Assembly: GCA_020025035.1 (NCBI GenBank)
Contig: JAHHSU010000036.1
Coordinates: 1 to 12,578 of the forward strand
Origin: Thomasclavelia sp.
GTDB lineage: Bacteria; Bacillota_I; Bacilli_A; Erysipelotrichales; Coprobacillaceae
DNA length: 12,578 nucleotides
Direction of reading: 5' to 3'
Part shown: positions 1 through 7,795 of the stretch, piece by piece
Position numbering within the stretch: the first letter of the stretch is position 1
How the letters are laid out: each line of letters opens with the position of its first letter
Notes under the pieces: generated by a model
Databases searched by the model: none
The model's input: the letters and a program-made list of their open reading frames with translations, nothing else
What the model was told of the DNA's origin: nothing
Made by a program: the position numbers and the translations under genes

Positions 1-25
1 TACAAAATCATAAAGGAGACCTCAT

Positions 26-477
26 ATGAATATTATAACAGAAGAAATGCGTTACCGTCAAAAATTATGTGAATATGCTATGCGTTATGGAGTTATAAAA
101 GCTGCAAGACGATATCAAACCAATAGACAGTTTGTTTATAGACAACTAGAGAAGTATGATAGAACTGTTAGAAGTCTGGTGCTTTGATTTAGAAAACCAA
201 AAAATAGTTCTAATGCACATACTAATGAAGAACTTTAATTTATTCAAGGTTTGCTTAAACGTAATGGAATGTGTGGATTAGCCAAAGAATATGTTAGACG
301 TAAAAGTAAAGGATATAGAGTTTTGATAGTATGTGTAGGCAGATACGAAAGAACGAATATACAAAATATCATAAAATAAACGGAGAATATTTTGGATGTA
401 AAGTACAAATAGATATTAAATACATACTAAATAAGTATGTAAAAATCAATCATGTAGAAATAAATATTACCCAATAA
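26..477 (+). pseudogene. Decayed DDE-type transposase (insertion sequence remnant)
   Basis: A good ribosome site (AAAGGAG, 12-18) precedes an ATG at 26. The first 53 codons read as a helix-turn-helix domain (KAARRYQTNRQFVYRQL, about residues 25-41) and end at TGA 185-187. The same frame continues recognisably (RKPKNSSNAHTNEEL) to a second stop, TAA 233-235, then GLLKRNGMCGLAKEYVRRK. Losing one base near 319-320 moves the frame by one. From there it reads FDSMCRQIRKNEYTKYHK, then EYFGCKVQIDIKYI, where the D of QIDIK looks like the first catalytic Asp of an rve/DDE integrase core. Similarity fades soon after, and the frame stops at 475-477. The later catalytic Asp and Glu are missing, so this is a dead, C-terminally truncated element. 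I assign it to the HTH plus integrase-core transposases from memory of the family; the exact IS family is not certain. Confidence 0.8.
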
Positions 478-561
478 CATTGATAGGTAAATACTTTTCA
501 AAAGTGTAACATATGTGTTGACAGCTAAGAATTTTAGTATACCTTTTTTGGTGATTGTTCT
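478..561. other. Possible right-end remnant of the insertion sequence
   Basis: This stretch lies between the broken transposase and the ligA promoter and has no coding potential. The segment AAGTGTAACATATGTGTTGACA (about 502-523) resembles, from memory, the terminal sequence of related elements. The matching left end would lie before position 1, so inverted repeats cannot be tested here. The jump from early core domain to end sequence would mean a large internal deletion. The assignment is tentative. Confidence 0.25.
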
Positions 562-589
562 TTGCTTAACTTATGAAATTTGATATAAT
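562..589 (+). promoter_or_regulatory. Promoter of the ligA-camS-gatCAB operon (extended -10)
   Basis: A perfect TATAAT (584-589) is preceded by TG plus one base (581-583), which makes an extended -10 element. The best -35 is a weak TTGCTT (562-567) with a 16-base spacer, as is common for extended -10 promoters. Transcription should start near 596, giving a very short leader before the ligA ribosome site GGAGTGAG (602-609) and ATG 613. It is the only good promoter seen before gatB. Confidence 0.7.
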
Positions 590-612
590 AATGCAATGAA
601 CGGAGTGAGAAT

Positions 613-2604
613 ATGTCACAGGAAAGAGTAAAATATTTAACAGATCTTTTAAACAAATATAATTATGAATATTATGTACTAGATCATCCTACAGTACCAG
701 ATTATGAATACGACAGATTAATGCAAGAACTAATCCAATTAGAACAACAAAATCCTAATTGGTTAAAACCCTCTTCTCCTTCACAAAGAGTAGGAGGACA
801 AGTATTAGATTCGTTTAAAAAGATTACACATCGTAAAAGTATGCTTTCTTTAGGAAATGTATTTTCTAAAGAAGAAATTATTCAATTTGATAAAAAAATT
901 AAAGAATCACTTGCTTCAACAGTTGAATATGTTTGTGAACTAAAAATAGATGGATTAGCTGTTTCCTTAGTTTATGAAAATGGAGAATTAGTTTATGGTG
1001 CAACTCGAGGAGATGGAAAGATTGGAGAAGATATAACACATAATGTTAAGACAATTAAATCTATTCCGCTTTCTATTCCTTATAAAGGTTACCTAGAAGT
1101 GCGTGGTGAAATATACATGCCAAAAAGTTCTTTTGAAAAATTGAATTTTGAAAGAGAACAAGAAGGGTTAGAGTTATTTGCTAATCCAAGAAATGCAGCA
1201 GCTGGAAGTGTTCGACAACTCGATTCAAGTATAGTTGCAAAGCGTCAATTAGATGCATTTTTATATATGGTTCCAGATGCAATGGATTATGGTTTAAAAA
1301 CTCATAGTGATGCAATAAAGTGGATTAGTGAATTAGGATTTAAAACTAATCCTCTAGCTAGAGTATGTTCTAATGTACAAGAAGTCATCTCTTATGTAGA
1401 TGACTACACTGAACAAAGAAATCATTTAGGCTATGAAATAGATGGGATTGTGATAAAAGTAAATGATTTAAATTTGCAAGAAAATATTGGTTTTACTGCA
1501 AAAACTCCTAAATGGGCAACAGCTTATAAATTTCCAGCACAAGAAGTTGTAACAAAATTAAAAGATATTGTATTTACAATTGGTAGAACAGGACAAATTA
1601 CTCCTAATGCATTATTAGAACCAGTAAGAGTTGCTGGAAGTCTAATTAGTAAAGCATCTCTTCATAATGAAGATAATATACTTTTAAAAGATATTCGTAT
1701 TGGAGATGATGTAATTATTAGAAAAGCAGGAGACGTAATTCCTGAAGTTGTAGGACCAATCAAACAAAGACGTACTGGAAATGAAAAAAAATTTAAAATG
1801 ATAAGTGTGTGTCCAACATGTGGCAAACCACTTACTCGTCATAATGATCAAGTCGCTTATTTTTGTGAAAATCCAGAGTGTGAGTCTAGAAATATAGAAA
1901 AGATTATTCATTTTGCATCTAGAGATGCAATGAATATAGAGGGAATGGGCGAAAAAGTAGTTGAACAATTTTATAGTGAAGGATTTGTTCAAAATATTAT
2001 AGATATTTATGATTTAAAAAATAAACGATTAGCAATGATGGAAATAGAAGGATTTGGAAAAAAATCTGTTGAAAATATTTTAAATGCTATTGAAGCTAGT
2101 AAGCAAAACTCATTAGAAAAGTTATTGTTTGGATTAGGTATTCGAGGTGTTGGTGAAAAAATGGCTGATGTTTTAGCTAAGCATTTTGGAACTATAGATG
2201 CTTTAATGAAAGCAAATACTTCAACATTATTAGAAATAAATGATATTGGAGAAATATTATGTAATTCGATATTAGCTTATTTTCAAAAAGGTGAAAATTG
2301 TCAGTTAATTTCTAATTTAAAAGCATCAGGTGTTAATATGAAATACTTAAAAGAAACTGTAATTATGAATGAAACTTTATTTTTGAATAAGACTGTTGTG
2401 GTCACTGGAACGTTAACTCATTTTAATCGAAATCAAATCAAAGAAACATTGACTTTATTAGGAGCAAAAGTAACAAATTCAATTTCTAAAAATACAGATT
2501 TTCTAATTTGTGGAAGGGATGCAGGAAGTAAACTTGAAAAAGCAAAGCAATTAGGAATAACTGTGTTATCAGAAGAACAATTCATGGAGGAGGCAAATCT
2601 ATGA
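613..2604 (+). CDS. ligA: NAD-dependent DNA ligase LigA
   Basis: LigA seals nicks in duplex DNA during replication and repair, using NAD+ to form a ligase-AMP intermediate. The 663 residues match the usual family length, and all domains are present in order. Domain Ia covers about 1-60 (YYVLDHPTVPDYEYD). The adenylation domain follows, with catalytic Lys111 in ELKIDG, EVRGE (162-166), NPRNAAAGS (191-199), EIDGIVIKVN (275-284) and PKWATAYKFP (299-308). Next are an OB fold, a four-Cys zinc finger (C400, C403, C418, C423), helix-hairpin-helix repeats (about 430-575) and a C-terminal BRCT domain (about 587-663). No key residue is missing. In many Firmicutes pcrA lies directly upstream; here there is an IS remnant and ligA has its own promoter. 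The stop overlaps the next start by four bases (ATGA). Identification is essentially certain. Confidence 0.98.
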   Translation: MSQERVKYLTDLLNKYNYEYYVLDHPTVPDYEYDRLMQELIQLEQQNPNWLKPSSPSQRVGGQVLDSFKKITHRKSMLSLGNVFSKEEIIQFDKKIKESLASTVEYVCELKIDGLAVSLVYENGELVYGATRGDGKIGEDITHNVKTIKSIPLSIPYKGYLEVRGEIYMPKSSFEKLNFEREQEGLELFANPRNAAAGSVRQLDSSIVAKRQLDAFLYMVPDAMDYGLKTHSDAIKWISELGFKTNPLARVCSNVQEVISYVDDYTEQRNHLGYEIDGIVIKVNDLNLQENIGFTAKTPKWATAYKFPAQEVVTKLKDIVFTIGRTGQITPNALLEPVRVAGSLISKASLHNEDNILLKDIRIGDDVIIRKAGDVIPEVVGPIKQRRTGNEKKFKMISVCPTCGKPLTRHNDQVAYFCENPECESRNIEKIIHFASRDAMNIEGMGEKVVEQFYSEGFVQNIIDIYDLKNKRLAMMEIEGFGKKSVENILNAIEASKQNSLEKLLFGLGIRGVGEKMADVLAKHFGTIDALMKANTSTLLEINDIGEILCNSILAYFQKGENCQLISNLKASGVNMKYLKETVIMNETLFLNKTVVVTGTLTHFNRNQIKETLTLLGAKVTNSISKNTDFLICGRDAGSKLEKAKQLGITVLSEEQFMEEANL

Positions 2605-3734
2605 AATTAAAGATAATAACTGTTTTATTAGCTTTTGTTTTATTAGTAAGTGGTTGTCAAAAAGTAAAAGAAACCGTTGATATTGAAGCATCTAAGGAAG
2701 ATGTAATTACAAATTCATTTGCTGACAATTATTATGATATTGTAAGTAGTACACCTAGTGCAATTCGTGAAAGAGTTTATGGTAATCTTGCTTCAAATGA
2801 AGATGATTATAAAACAGTAGGACGAGGATTACAATTATTATCATTAAACTACTTTTCAAATAAAGAACATTTAATTAGGGAAGGGAGTTTTACTACTCCT
2901 AAGGATTATCAAGAATTATTATTAAGAGGTAAAGATTATCCTTATTCAATTCAAATTCCTAACGGGACTACAGTAGACGGAGTAGAAACATCAGATGGTT
3001 CTAGTGAACAAGATGCAACAAAAATTAAAACACCAGTATTATTTGATACAATGTATCAGCAAGATTACGTGAAGAAAAATGATAATGGTTATCAACTTGC
3101 TGGAATATCTGTTGCTTTAGTCTTGTCCCCTGAATATTACGCGGATTTAAATGGTTCCAAAGCATTAAGTCCAACAGATTTTAGTGATGAAACAATTCAA
3201 ACGTATAGTAAAAGAGCAATTGAGTTAACTTACCAGTATTATAAAGAAACATACAGTGATTTAGCAGACGTTCCAATGTTGATTTGTGTTTATCAATTAG
3301 CAAAATCTACTGATGAAGTTAGTGGACATTATATTTATAGTTGTTATTGTGATAATTCTATAGGAGATATTAAGTCAGTGGATGAAGATACAGTAATTTT
3401 TACTAGCGAAGATGCAAGAAAATTAGATTCAGTAACCTATGATGAATTTGTCTTGATTAAAGAAAAGGTGAAAAATTTTGCTACTGAAGCTGTTGGAATG
3501 ATTGGAACTGCAAAATATCAGGACCAAAAGATACAAAGTATGATGATTGAATTAAATTTAAATACAAAAACATATACTGAAGAAATTGCCATTATGAATT
3601 ATCTTGCAAATTTGTTAGATACAGGATTTACTACTGATTTTTATATAAAGGTTAATGTAAATTCTCAAGATAACCCAACGGGAACGATTATTAAGGAAGC
3701 TGGTCAAAAAGCAAAAAGCTATTTGGATTATTAG
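2601..3734 (+). CDS. camS: CamS-family lipoprotein (sex pheromone cAM373 precursor family)
   Basis: The 377-residue protein starts with a lipoprotein signal peptide: a basic start, a hydrophobic stretch and the lipobox LVSGC, with Cys19 as the lipidated residue. It should be anchored to the outer face of the membrane. Length, the GLQLLSLNYFSNKEHLIREGSF stretch (about residues 72-93), and position between ligA and gatC all fit the CamS family (YerH in Bacillus subtilis, from the same neighbourhood). The molecular role of the mature domain is not established; in enterococci and staphylococci the cleaved signal peptide is the source of the pheromone cAM373. The start is well supported by AGGAGG (2588-2593) seven bases before ATG, inside the end of ligA. 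It overlaps ligA by four bases, so it is cotranscribed and probably translationally coupled. The family call is from recognition, not a search. Confidence 0.85.
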   Translation: MKLKIITVLLAFVLLVSGCQKVKETVDIEASKEDVITNSFADNYYDIVSSTPSAIRERVYGNLASNEDDYKTVGRGLQLLSLNYFSNKEHLIREGSFTTPKDYQELLLRGKDYPYSIQIPNGTTVDGVETSDGSSEQDATKIKTPVLFDTMYQQDYVKKNDNGYQLAGISVALVLSPEYYADLNGSKALSPTDFSDETIQTYSKRAIELTYQYYKETYSDLADVPMLICVYQLAKSTDEVSGHYIYSCYCDNSIGDIKSVDEDTVIFTSEDARKLDSVTYDEFVLIKEKVKNFATEAVGMIGTAKYQDQKIQSMMIELNLNTKTYTEEIAIMNYLANLLDTGFTTDFYIKVNVNSQDNPTGTIIKEAGQKAKSYLDY

Positions 3735-3750
3735 GAAGGATGTTATAAAA

Positions 3751-4038
3751 ATGGAAACCAAAGAAATGTTAAAAGAATTAGGAAGAAAAACAATGTTTGA
3801 CATATCAGATGATGAAATGCCCGCATTAGTTGAAGAGTATGAAATCTTTATGAATCATGTTAAGTTATTAGAACAAATTGATACTACTGATGTAGATATC
3901 ATGGCATATCCTTATGAAATAGAAAGTACTTTTTTAAGAGAAGATCAAGTAACGAATACAAAAGATGTTAGTGAGATTTTAGTAAATGCTCCAAGTGTAC
4001 AAGATCATCAAATTAAAATGCCAAAGGTGGTGGGATAA
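3751..4038 (+). CDS. gatC: Asp-tRNA(Asn)/Glu-tRNA(Gln) amidotransferase subunit GatC
   Basis: GatC is the small subunit of the heterotrimeric GatCAB amidotransferase. It wraps around the GatA-GatB interface and stabilises the complex rather than catalysing. At 95 residues it has the normal family length. The N-terminal helical part (LGRKTMFDISDDEM, then EIFMNHVKLLEQIDTTDVD) and the C-terminal tail with LREDQV and ILVNAPSVQDHQIKMPKVV follow the usual pattern; the tail ends in the expected K-x-P-x-V-V. The ribosome site GGAAGGA (3734-3740) overlaps the camS stop. The gap to camS is 16 bases, and the stop abuts the gatA ATG with no spacer, so the three gat genes are surely one transcript. Confidence 0.95.
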   Translation: METKEMLKELGRKTMFDISDDEMPALVEEYEIFMNHVKLLEQIDTTDVDIMAYPYEIESTFLREDQVTNTKDVSEILVNAPSVQDHQIKMPKVVG

Positions 4039-5490
4039 ATGTATGGATTAGGGATTGTTGAATTTCATAATAAAGTAAAATCAGGACAATTAAATATTGA
4101 TGAATATTATCAAGAATTGTTTGTACAAGCCAATATACAACAAAATAGATTAAATGCTTTTACAAATATTACTAAAGAACATGTAGAGAAACGATTAAAG
4201 GATTTTCATTTTGATCCAAATAATATGTTAAGTGGGGTTGCTTATGTAGCAAAAGATAATTATTGTACTAAAGGAATTAAAACTACTGCTTCTAGTCGAA
4301 TGTTAGAAAATTATTGTCCTATTTATGATGCAGAAGCAATTACACGTTTAAATACTCAAGGATGTATGATGATTGGAAAAGCTAGTATGGATGAATTAGC
4401 TATGGGAGGAACTAATAAATCTGCGTTAACTGGACCGGTATCTAATCCTCATCATGTTGATTGCATTGCTGGAGGATCATCTGGAGGAAGTGCTGCAATT
4501 GTAGCTAGTGGATTAGTTCCATTTTCACTTGGAAGTGATACTGGGGATTCTATTCGTAAACCTGCTGCTTATTGTGGAGTTGTAGGATTTAAACCAACAT
4601 GGGGAAGAATTTCTCGTTATGGAGTGATTCCATATGCATCAAGCTTAGATACACTTGGAATGTTTACAAGAAGTATTGAAGATGCAGCTATTGTTTTAGA
4701 AGCGTTATCAGGAAATGATCGTAAAGATATGACATCTAGTGAACTAGTAGTACCTTCTTATTATCAAAATTTAACAAGTGATGTACAATCATATAAGGTT
4801 GCAATTATTCAAGAAGTATATGATCAAATAACAAACACACAAATTAAAGCAAATTTTGATCACATTATTGAAAAGATGAAAAATATGGGAGTAGAAGTAA
4901 AGTTTGTTTCATTTAATTCAACTTTGTTAAAGGCTTTATTACCAACTTATACCATCATTGCAAATTCTGAGGCAACAAGTAATCATGCTTGTTTAGATGG
5001 AGTAAAGTATGGTACACGAGTAGAAGCTAATACACCTGATGAAGTAATGATTGCTTCTAGAACCAATGGATTTGGAAATCATATTAAACGTCGATTTATT
5101 TTAGGAAATCTTGCATTATCATCTAAAAATCAAGAAAAAATGTTTAGAAAAGCACAAAGAGTTAGAAGACTTATTGTAGAAGAACTAAATCAATTATATA
5201 GAACATTTGATTTAGTTATATTACCATGTTCAGGAAGTGTAGCTCCTAAGATAAAAGATGAGCAGACAAATCGTTTAACAGATGAATACTTAATATTAGA
5301 AAATCATTTAATTTTAGGGAATTTTTCTGGTTGTCCTAGTTTAACAATGCCTTGTGGAATGATAGACGAATTACCAATTGGAATAAATATTATGGGTAAA
5401 TTATTTGAAGAACAAACTGTATTAAATATGGCGTACGCTTTAGAAAAAGAAATTAATTTTAGTCAAAAATATGTAAAGGGGGATGAATAA
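4039..5490 (+). CDS. gatA: Glutamyl-tRNA(Gln) amidotransferase subunit GatA (amidase)
   Basis: GatA hydrolyses glutamine (or asparagine) to release ammonia, which is channelled to GatB to amidate misacylated Glu-tRNA(Gln) or Asp-tRNA(Asn). The 483 residues fit the family. The amidase-signature Ser-cisSer-Lys triad is complete: Lys72 in AYVAKDNY, cis-Ser147 in GGSSGGS and nucleophile Ser171 in GSDTGDS. The 24- and 99-residue spacings equal those of the Staphylococcus aureus enzyme. The residue before the nucleophile is Asp170, where most bacterial GatA proteins have Gly (DTGGS). I recall DTGDS in Mollicutes-type sequences, so it may mark the lineage rather than a defect. The start follows AAGGTGG (4024-4030) inside gatC, and the stop TAA shares its last base with the gatB ATG. 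Confidence 0.97.
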   Translation: MYGLGIVEFHNKVKSGQLNIDEYYQELFVQANIQQNRLNAFTNITKEHVEKRLKDFHFDPNNMLSGVAYVAKDNYCTKGIKTTASSRMLENYCPIYDAEAITRLNTQGCMMIGKASMDELAMGGTNKSALTGPVSNPHHVDCIAGGSSGGSAAIVASGLVPFSLGSDTGDSIRKPAAYCGVVGFKPTWGRISRYGVIPYASSLDTLGMFTRSIEDAAIVLEALSGNDRKDMTSSELVVPSYYQNLTSDVQSYKVAIIQEVYDQITNTQIKANFDHIIEKMKNMGVEVKFVSFNSTLLKALLPTYTIIANSEATSNHACLDGVKYGTRVEANTPDEVMIASRTNGFGNHIKRRFILGNLALSSKNQEKMFRKAQRVRRLIVEELNQLYRTFDLVILPCSGSVAPKIKDEQTNRLTDEYLILENHLILGNFSGCPSLTMPCGMIDELPIGINIMGKLFEEQTVLNMAYALEKEINFSQKYVKGDE

Positions 5491-6923
5491 TGAATTTTGA
5501 AGTGATTATTGGATTAGAAGTACATTGTGAGCTTACAACTAATTCCAAAATGTTTTCTGCTTCTCCTGTTTCTTTTGCAATGCCTTCTAATACAATGGTT
5601 AATGAAGTGGATTTAGGATGTACAGGTACATTACCAGTATTAAATAAAGCTGGGGTAGAATATGCATTACGTGTATGTCATGCATTAAATATGGAAATTG
5701 ATGATTTAGTATGTTTTGATCGTAAAAATTATTATTATTCAGATTTACCAAAAGGATATCAAATCACTCAAGATCGTCGTCCTATAGGCAAAAACGGAAG
5801 TATTAAAGTAGAAGTGGACCAAGAGATAAAAGTTGTTGAAATAGAACGTTTACATATGGAAGAAGATACTGCAAAACAAGTACATTATGATGATTATACA
5901 TTAATTGATTATAACCGTGCAGGGATTCCATTAATTGAAATCGTGACTAAACCTTGTATTCGTAGTGGAAAACAAGCTGCAGCTTATTTAGAAAAGCTTC
6001 GTTCTATCTTCTTGTATACAGGAGTGAGTGATGCAAAGCTTGAGGAAGGATCTATGCGTTGTGATGTGAATATTTCCTTACGTCCTTATGGTAGTGATCA
6101 GTTTGGGGTGAAAACCGAAATCAAAAATCTAAATTCTATTTCAAATGTTCAAAAGGCAATAGAATTTGAAGTAAGTAGGCAAGAAAAGATTCTATTAATG
6201 GGTGGAAGTATACAACAAGAGACTAGAAGATATGATGAATCATTAAAAGAAACAGTTTTAATGCGTTTAAAAGGAGATGCTGTAGATTATAAGTATTATC
6301 CTGAACCAAATATTTTACCAATACGTTTAGATAAACATTGGATTCAACAAATTAAGGAATCATTACCTGAAATGCCTGAACAAAGAATTGAAAGATATGT
6401 AAATACATATCATTTACCATTAGTTGATTCTAAAATTTTAGTTCAAACTAAAGAAATTTCAGATTATTTTAATGAAGTAGTTCAATATACTGATGAATAT
6501 AAACTAGCATCTAATTGGATGTTAGGAGAAGTAATGGCATATTTAAATAAGAATGATATGCAAATTCATGAAATAGCAATGTCTCCCCAATTTTTAGCTA
6601 AAATGATTAACTTGATAGTCGATGAAACGATTTCAAGTAAACAAGCAAAAAAAGTTTTTGATATATTAATGAAAGAAGGAAAAGATCCTGAAATTATTAT
6701 TGAAGAAAACCATATGAAACAAATTTCCTCTGATGAAGAAATTCGTAAAATTGTATGTGAGATATTAGAAGCAAATCCTCAATCTATAGAAGACTTTAAA
6801 AATGGTAAGGATAGAGCTGTTGGATTCTTAGTTGGACAAATTATGAAGAAAACAAATGGACAAGTAAATCCTACAAAAACAAATAAAATATTAATGGAGG
6901 AATTAAAATCTGTAATATCATAA
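5490..6923 (+). CDS. gatB: Asp/Glu-tRNA amidotransferase subunit GatB
   Basis: GatB binds misacylated tRNA, activates the side-chain carboxylate with ATP and transfers ammonia delivered from GatA. At 477 residues it is full length. The kinase-like catalytic domain shows IIGLEVHCEL (6-15, including His12), YYYSDLPKGYQITQ (81-94), HMEEDTAK (122-129) and DYNRAGIPLIEIV (140-152). The C-terminal GatB/YqeY helical domain (about 325-477), which reads the tRNA, ends with the typical VGFLVGQIMKKTNGQVNP region. The early CTGTLPVLN differs from the usual PGALPVLN, within family variation. It starts one base inside the gatA stop, after AAAGGGGGAT (5475-5484). Its last six codons form the left arm of the operon terminator. 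With gatC and gatA it gives a complete complex, implying an indirect route to Gln-tRNA and/or Asn-tRNA. Confidence 0.97.
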   Translation: MNFEVIIGLEVHCELTTNSKMFSASPVSFAMPSNTMVNEVDLGCTGTLPVLNKAGVEYALRVCHALNMEIDDLVCFDRKNYYYSDLPKGYQITQDRRPIGKNGSIKVEVDQEIKVVEIERLHMEEDTAKQVHYDDYTLIDYNRAGIPLIEIVTKPCIRSGKQAAAYLEKLRSIFLYTGVSDAKLEEGSMRCDVNISLRPYGSDQFGVKTEIKNLNSISNVQKAIEFEVSRQEKILLMGGSIQQETRRYDESLKETVLMRLKGDAVDYKYYPEPNILPIRLDKHWIQQIKESLPEMPEQRIERYVNTYHLPLVDSKILVQTKEISDYFNEVVQYTDEYKLASNWMLGEVMAYLNKNDMQIHEIAMSPQFLAKMINLIVDETISSKQAKKVFDILMKEGKDPEIIIEENHMKQISSDEEIRKIVCEILEANPQSIEDFKNGKDRAVGFLVGQIMKKTNGQVNPTKTNKILMEELKSVIS

Positions 6924-6941
6924 TAAGTATTACAGATTTTT
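6905..6941 (+). terminator. Intrinsic terminator of the gatCAB operon, overlapping the gatB end
   Basis: A perfect 12-bp inverted repeat, AAAATCTGTAAT (6905-6916) and ATTACAGATTTT (6929-6940), closes a 12-base loop and runs into a T5 tract (6937-6941). The left arm is inside gatB and the stop codon (6921-6923) lies in the loop. The stem is AT-rich, but its length and T tract make it a convincing Rho-independent terminator. Confidence 0.8.
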
Positions 6942-7000
6942 ACATAAGATGAGTTGATTTGAATATTTATAAATTGCCAAAATAGCAATTGTTTTAATTA

Positions 7001-7029
7001 TTGATAATCATGATCATATGTTGTAAAAT
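7001..7029 (+). promoter_or_regulatory. Sigma-A-type promoter of the PepSY lipoprotein gene
   Basis: TTGATA (7001-7006) and TAAAAT (7024-7029) are separated by exactly 17 bases, each with one mismatch to consensus. A strong ribosome site, AAAGGAGG (7036-7043), stands nine bases before ATG 7053. With the terminator just upstream, this gene should be an independent transcription unit. Confidence 0.7.
7002..7016. promoter_or_regulatory. Fur-box-like operator within the promoter
   Basis: The 15-mer TGATAATCATGATCA matches the 7-1-7 Fur consensus TGATAATNATTATCA at all but one position (G for T at position 11). It overlaps the -35 and runs into the spacer, so a bound repressor would block RNA polymerase. 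PerR and Zur boxes share this dyad layout, but the outer TGA/TCA bases favour Fur. AT-rich DNA gives near-matches by chance; the promoter position is what makes this one credible. Confidence 0.45.
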
Positions 7030-7052
7030 AGTGGAAAAGGAGGATTATAATA

Positions 7053-7628
7053 ATGAAAAAACATTTTTTATTGTTAGTGATATTTACTTTTTTAATATGT
7101 GGATGTACACAACAAACAAAAGGAATTACTATTGATGATGCAAAGCAAATTGCGCTTAATGAAGTAGCAGGTGAAGTAGTTAGCGAAAAAAAAGACAGAG
7201 TTTCTGGAAAAGATACTTATCAATTTTCGATTACTGATTTAGATGGTGTAACATATCGAATTGTTGTTGATGGAAAAGATGGAACAATTATAGAAAAAGA
7301 AAAACAAAGTATTAATCCAACTAATTCTGTAGATACATCAAATAATGATTCTTCAAATGCTACTAATACTAATGAGAACGCAGGTGGGAATCAAACAACT
7401 CCAACCAATCCAACTACAGCATCAAATGATATTATTAGTACTGAAGAAGCTAAAAATATAGCGATAAATAAAGTTGGTGGTGGAACAGTAACAAAAATTG
7501 AATTTGATAGAGATTCATATTTTCCAAAATATGAAATTGAGGTAGTAAATGGTACAAAAGAATATGATATTGATATTAATGCTACAACAAGAGAAATATT
7601 AAAATACGAAGAAGAAAGTATTTTTTAA
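7053..7628 (+). CDS. Lipoprotein with two PepSY-type domains
   Basis: The 191-residue protein has a lipoprotein signal peptide (MKKHFLLLV, then the lipobox ICGC with Cys18), so it should be tethered outside the membrane. Two related domains follow: residues about 24-85 (TIDDAKQIALNEV, then YQFSITDLDGVTYRIVVDGKDGTII) and about 127-187 (STEEAKNIAINKVGGG, then YEIEVVNGTKEYDIDINATTREIL). Both show the PepSY pattern of an AxxIAL helix followed by strands. Between them lies a low-complexity Asn/Thr/Ser linker (about 88-125), probably flexible and extended. PepSY domains are proposed to bind or inhibit extracytoplasmic peptidases, but the partner here is unknown. The gene stands alone, with its own promoter and a Fur-like box, so a link to metal supply or the cell envelope is possible but unproven. 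No gene symbol is justified. Confidence 0.85.
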   Translation: MKKHFLLLVIFTFLICGCTQQTKGITIDDAKQIALNEVAGEVVSEKKDRVSGKDTYQFSITDLDGVTYRIVVDGKDGTIIEKEKQSINPTNSVDTSNNDSSNATNTNENAGGNQTTPTNPTTASNDIISTEEAKNIAINKVGGGTVTKIEFDRDSYFPKYEIEVVNGTKEYDIDINATTREILKYEEESIF

Positions 7629-7633
7629 AGAGA

Positions 7634-7696
7634 ATCTAACTTTTTAGATGAATAGTACTACAACAATTAACCTTATTAATGTATTCTAAAAAGTTA
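7634..7696. repeat. Nested inverted repeats just after the PepSY gene
   Basis: The 12-base arms TAACTTTTTAGA (7637-7648) and TCTAAAAAGTTA (7685-7696) are perfectly complementary across a 36-base gap. The left arm can instead fold on itself: ATCTAA (7634-7639) with TTAGAT (7644-7649), loop CTTT. The two folds exclude each other. Neither is followed directly by a T tract, so neither looks like a classic terminator. Confidence 0.6.
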
Positions 7697-7795
7697 CATA
7701 TTAAAGGAAGTAAAAAGTAGATATTTTTGCTAGTTTTATTTAATCATGAATTTATTATTTAAGAACTAGGATATATTACTGGTGACTAAGAGTAT

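Noticed and set aside
518..546. TTGACA (518-523), a perfect -35 box upstream of ligA that could form a hybrid IS promoter.
   Set aside because: No -10-like hexamer lies 16-18 bases downstream (541-546 is ACCTTT). The extended -10 promoter at 562-589 is far better placed.
1684..1992. Minus-strand open frame of 102 codons inside ligA.
   Set aside because: It is antisense to the zinc-finger and OB regions of an intact ligase, with Phe/Ser-rich composition typical of a shadow frame. Shorter minus-strand frames at 3615-3803, 6779-6988 and 9161-9361 were rejected for the same reason.
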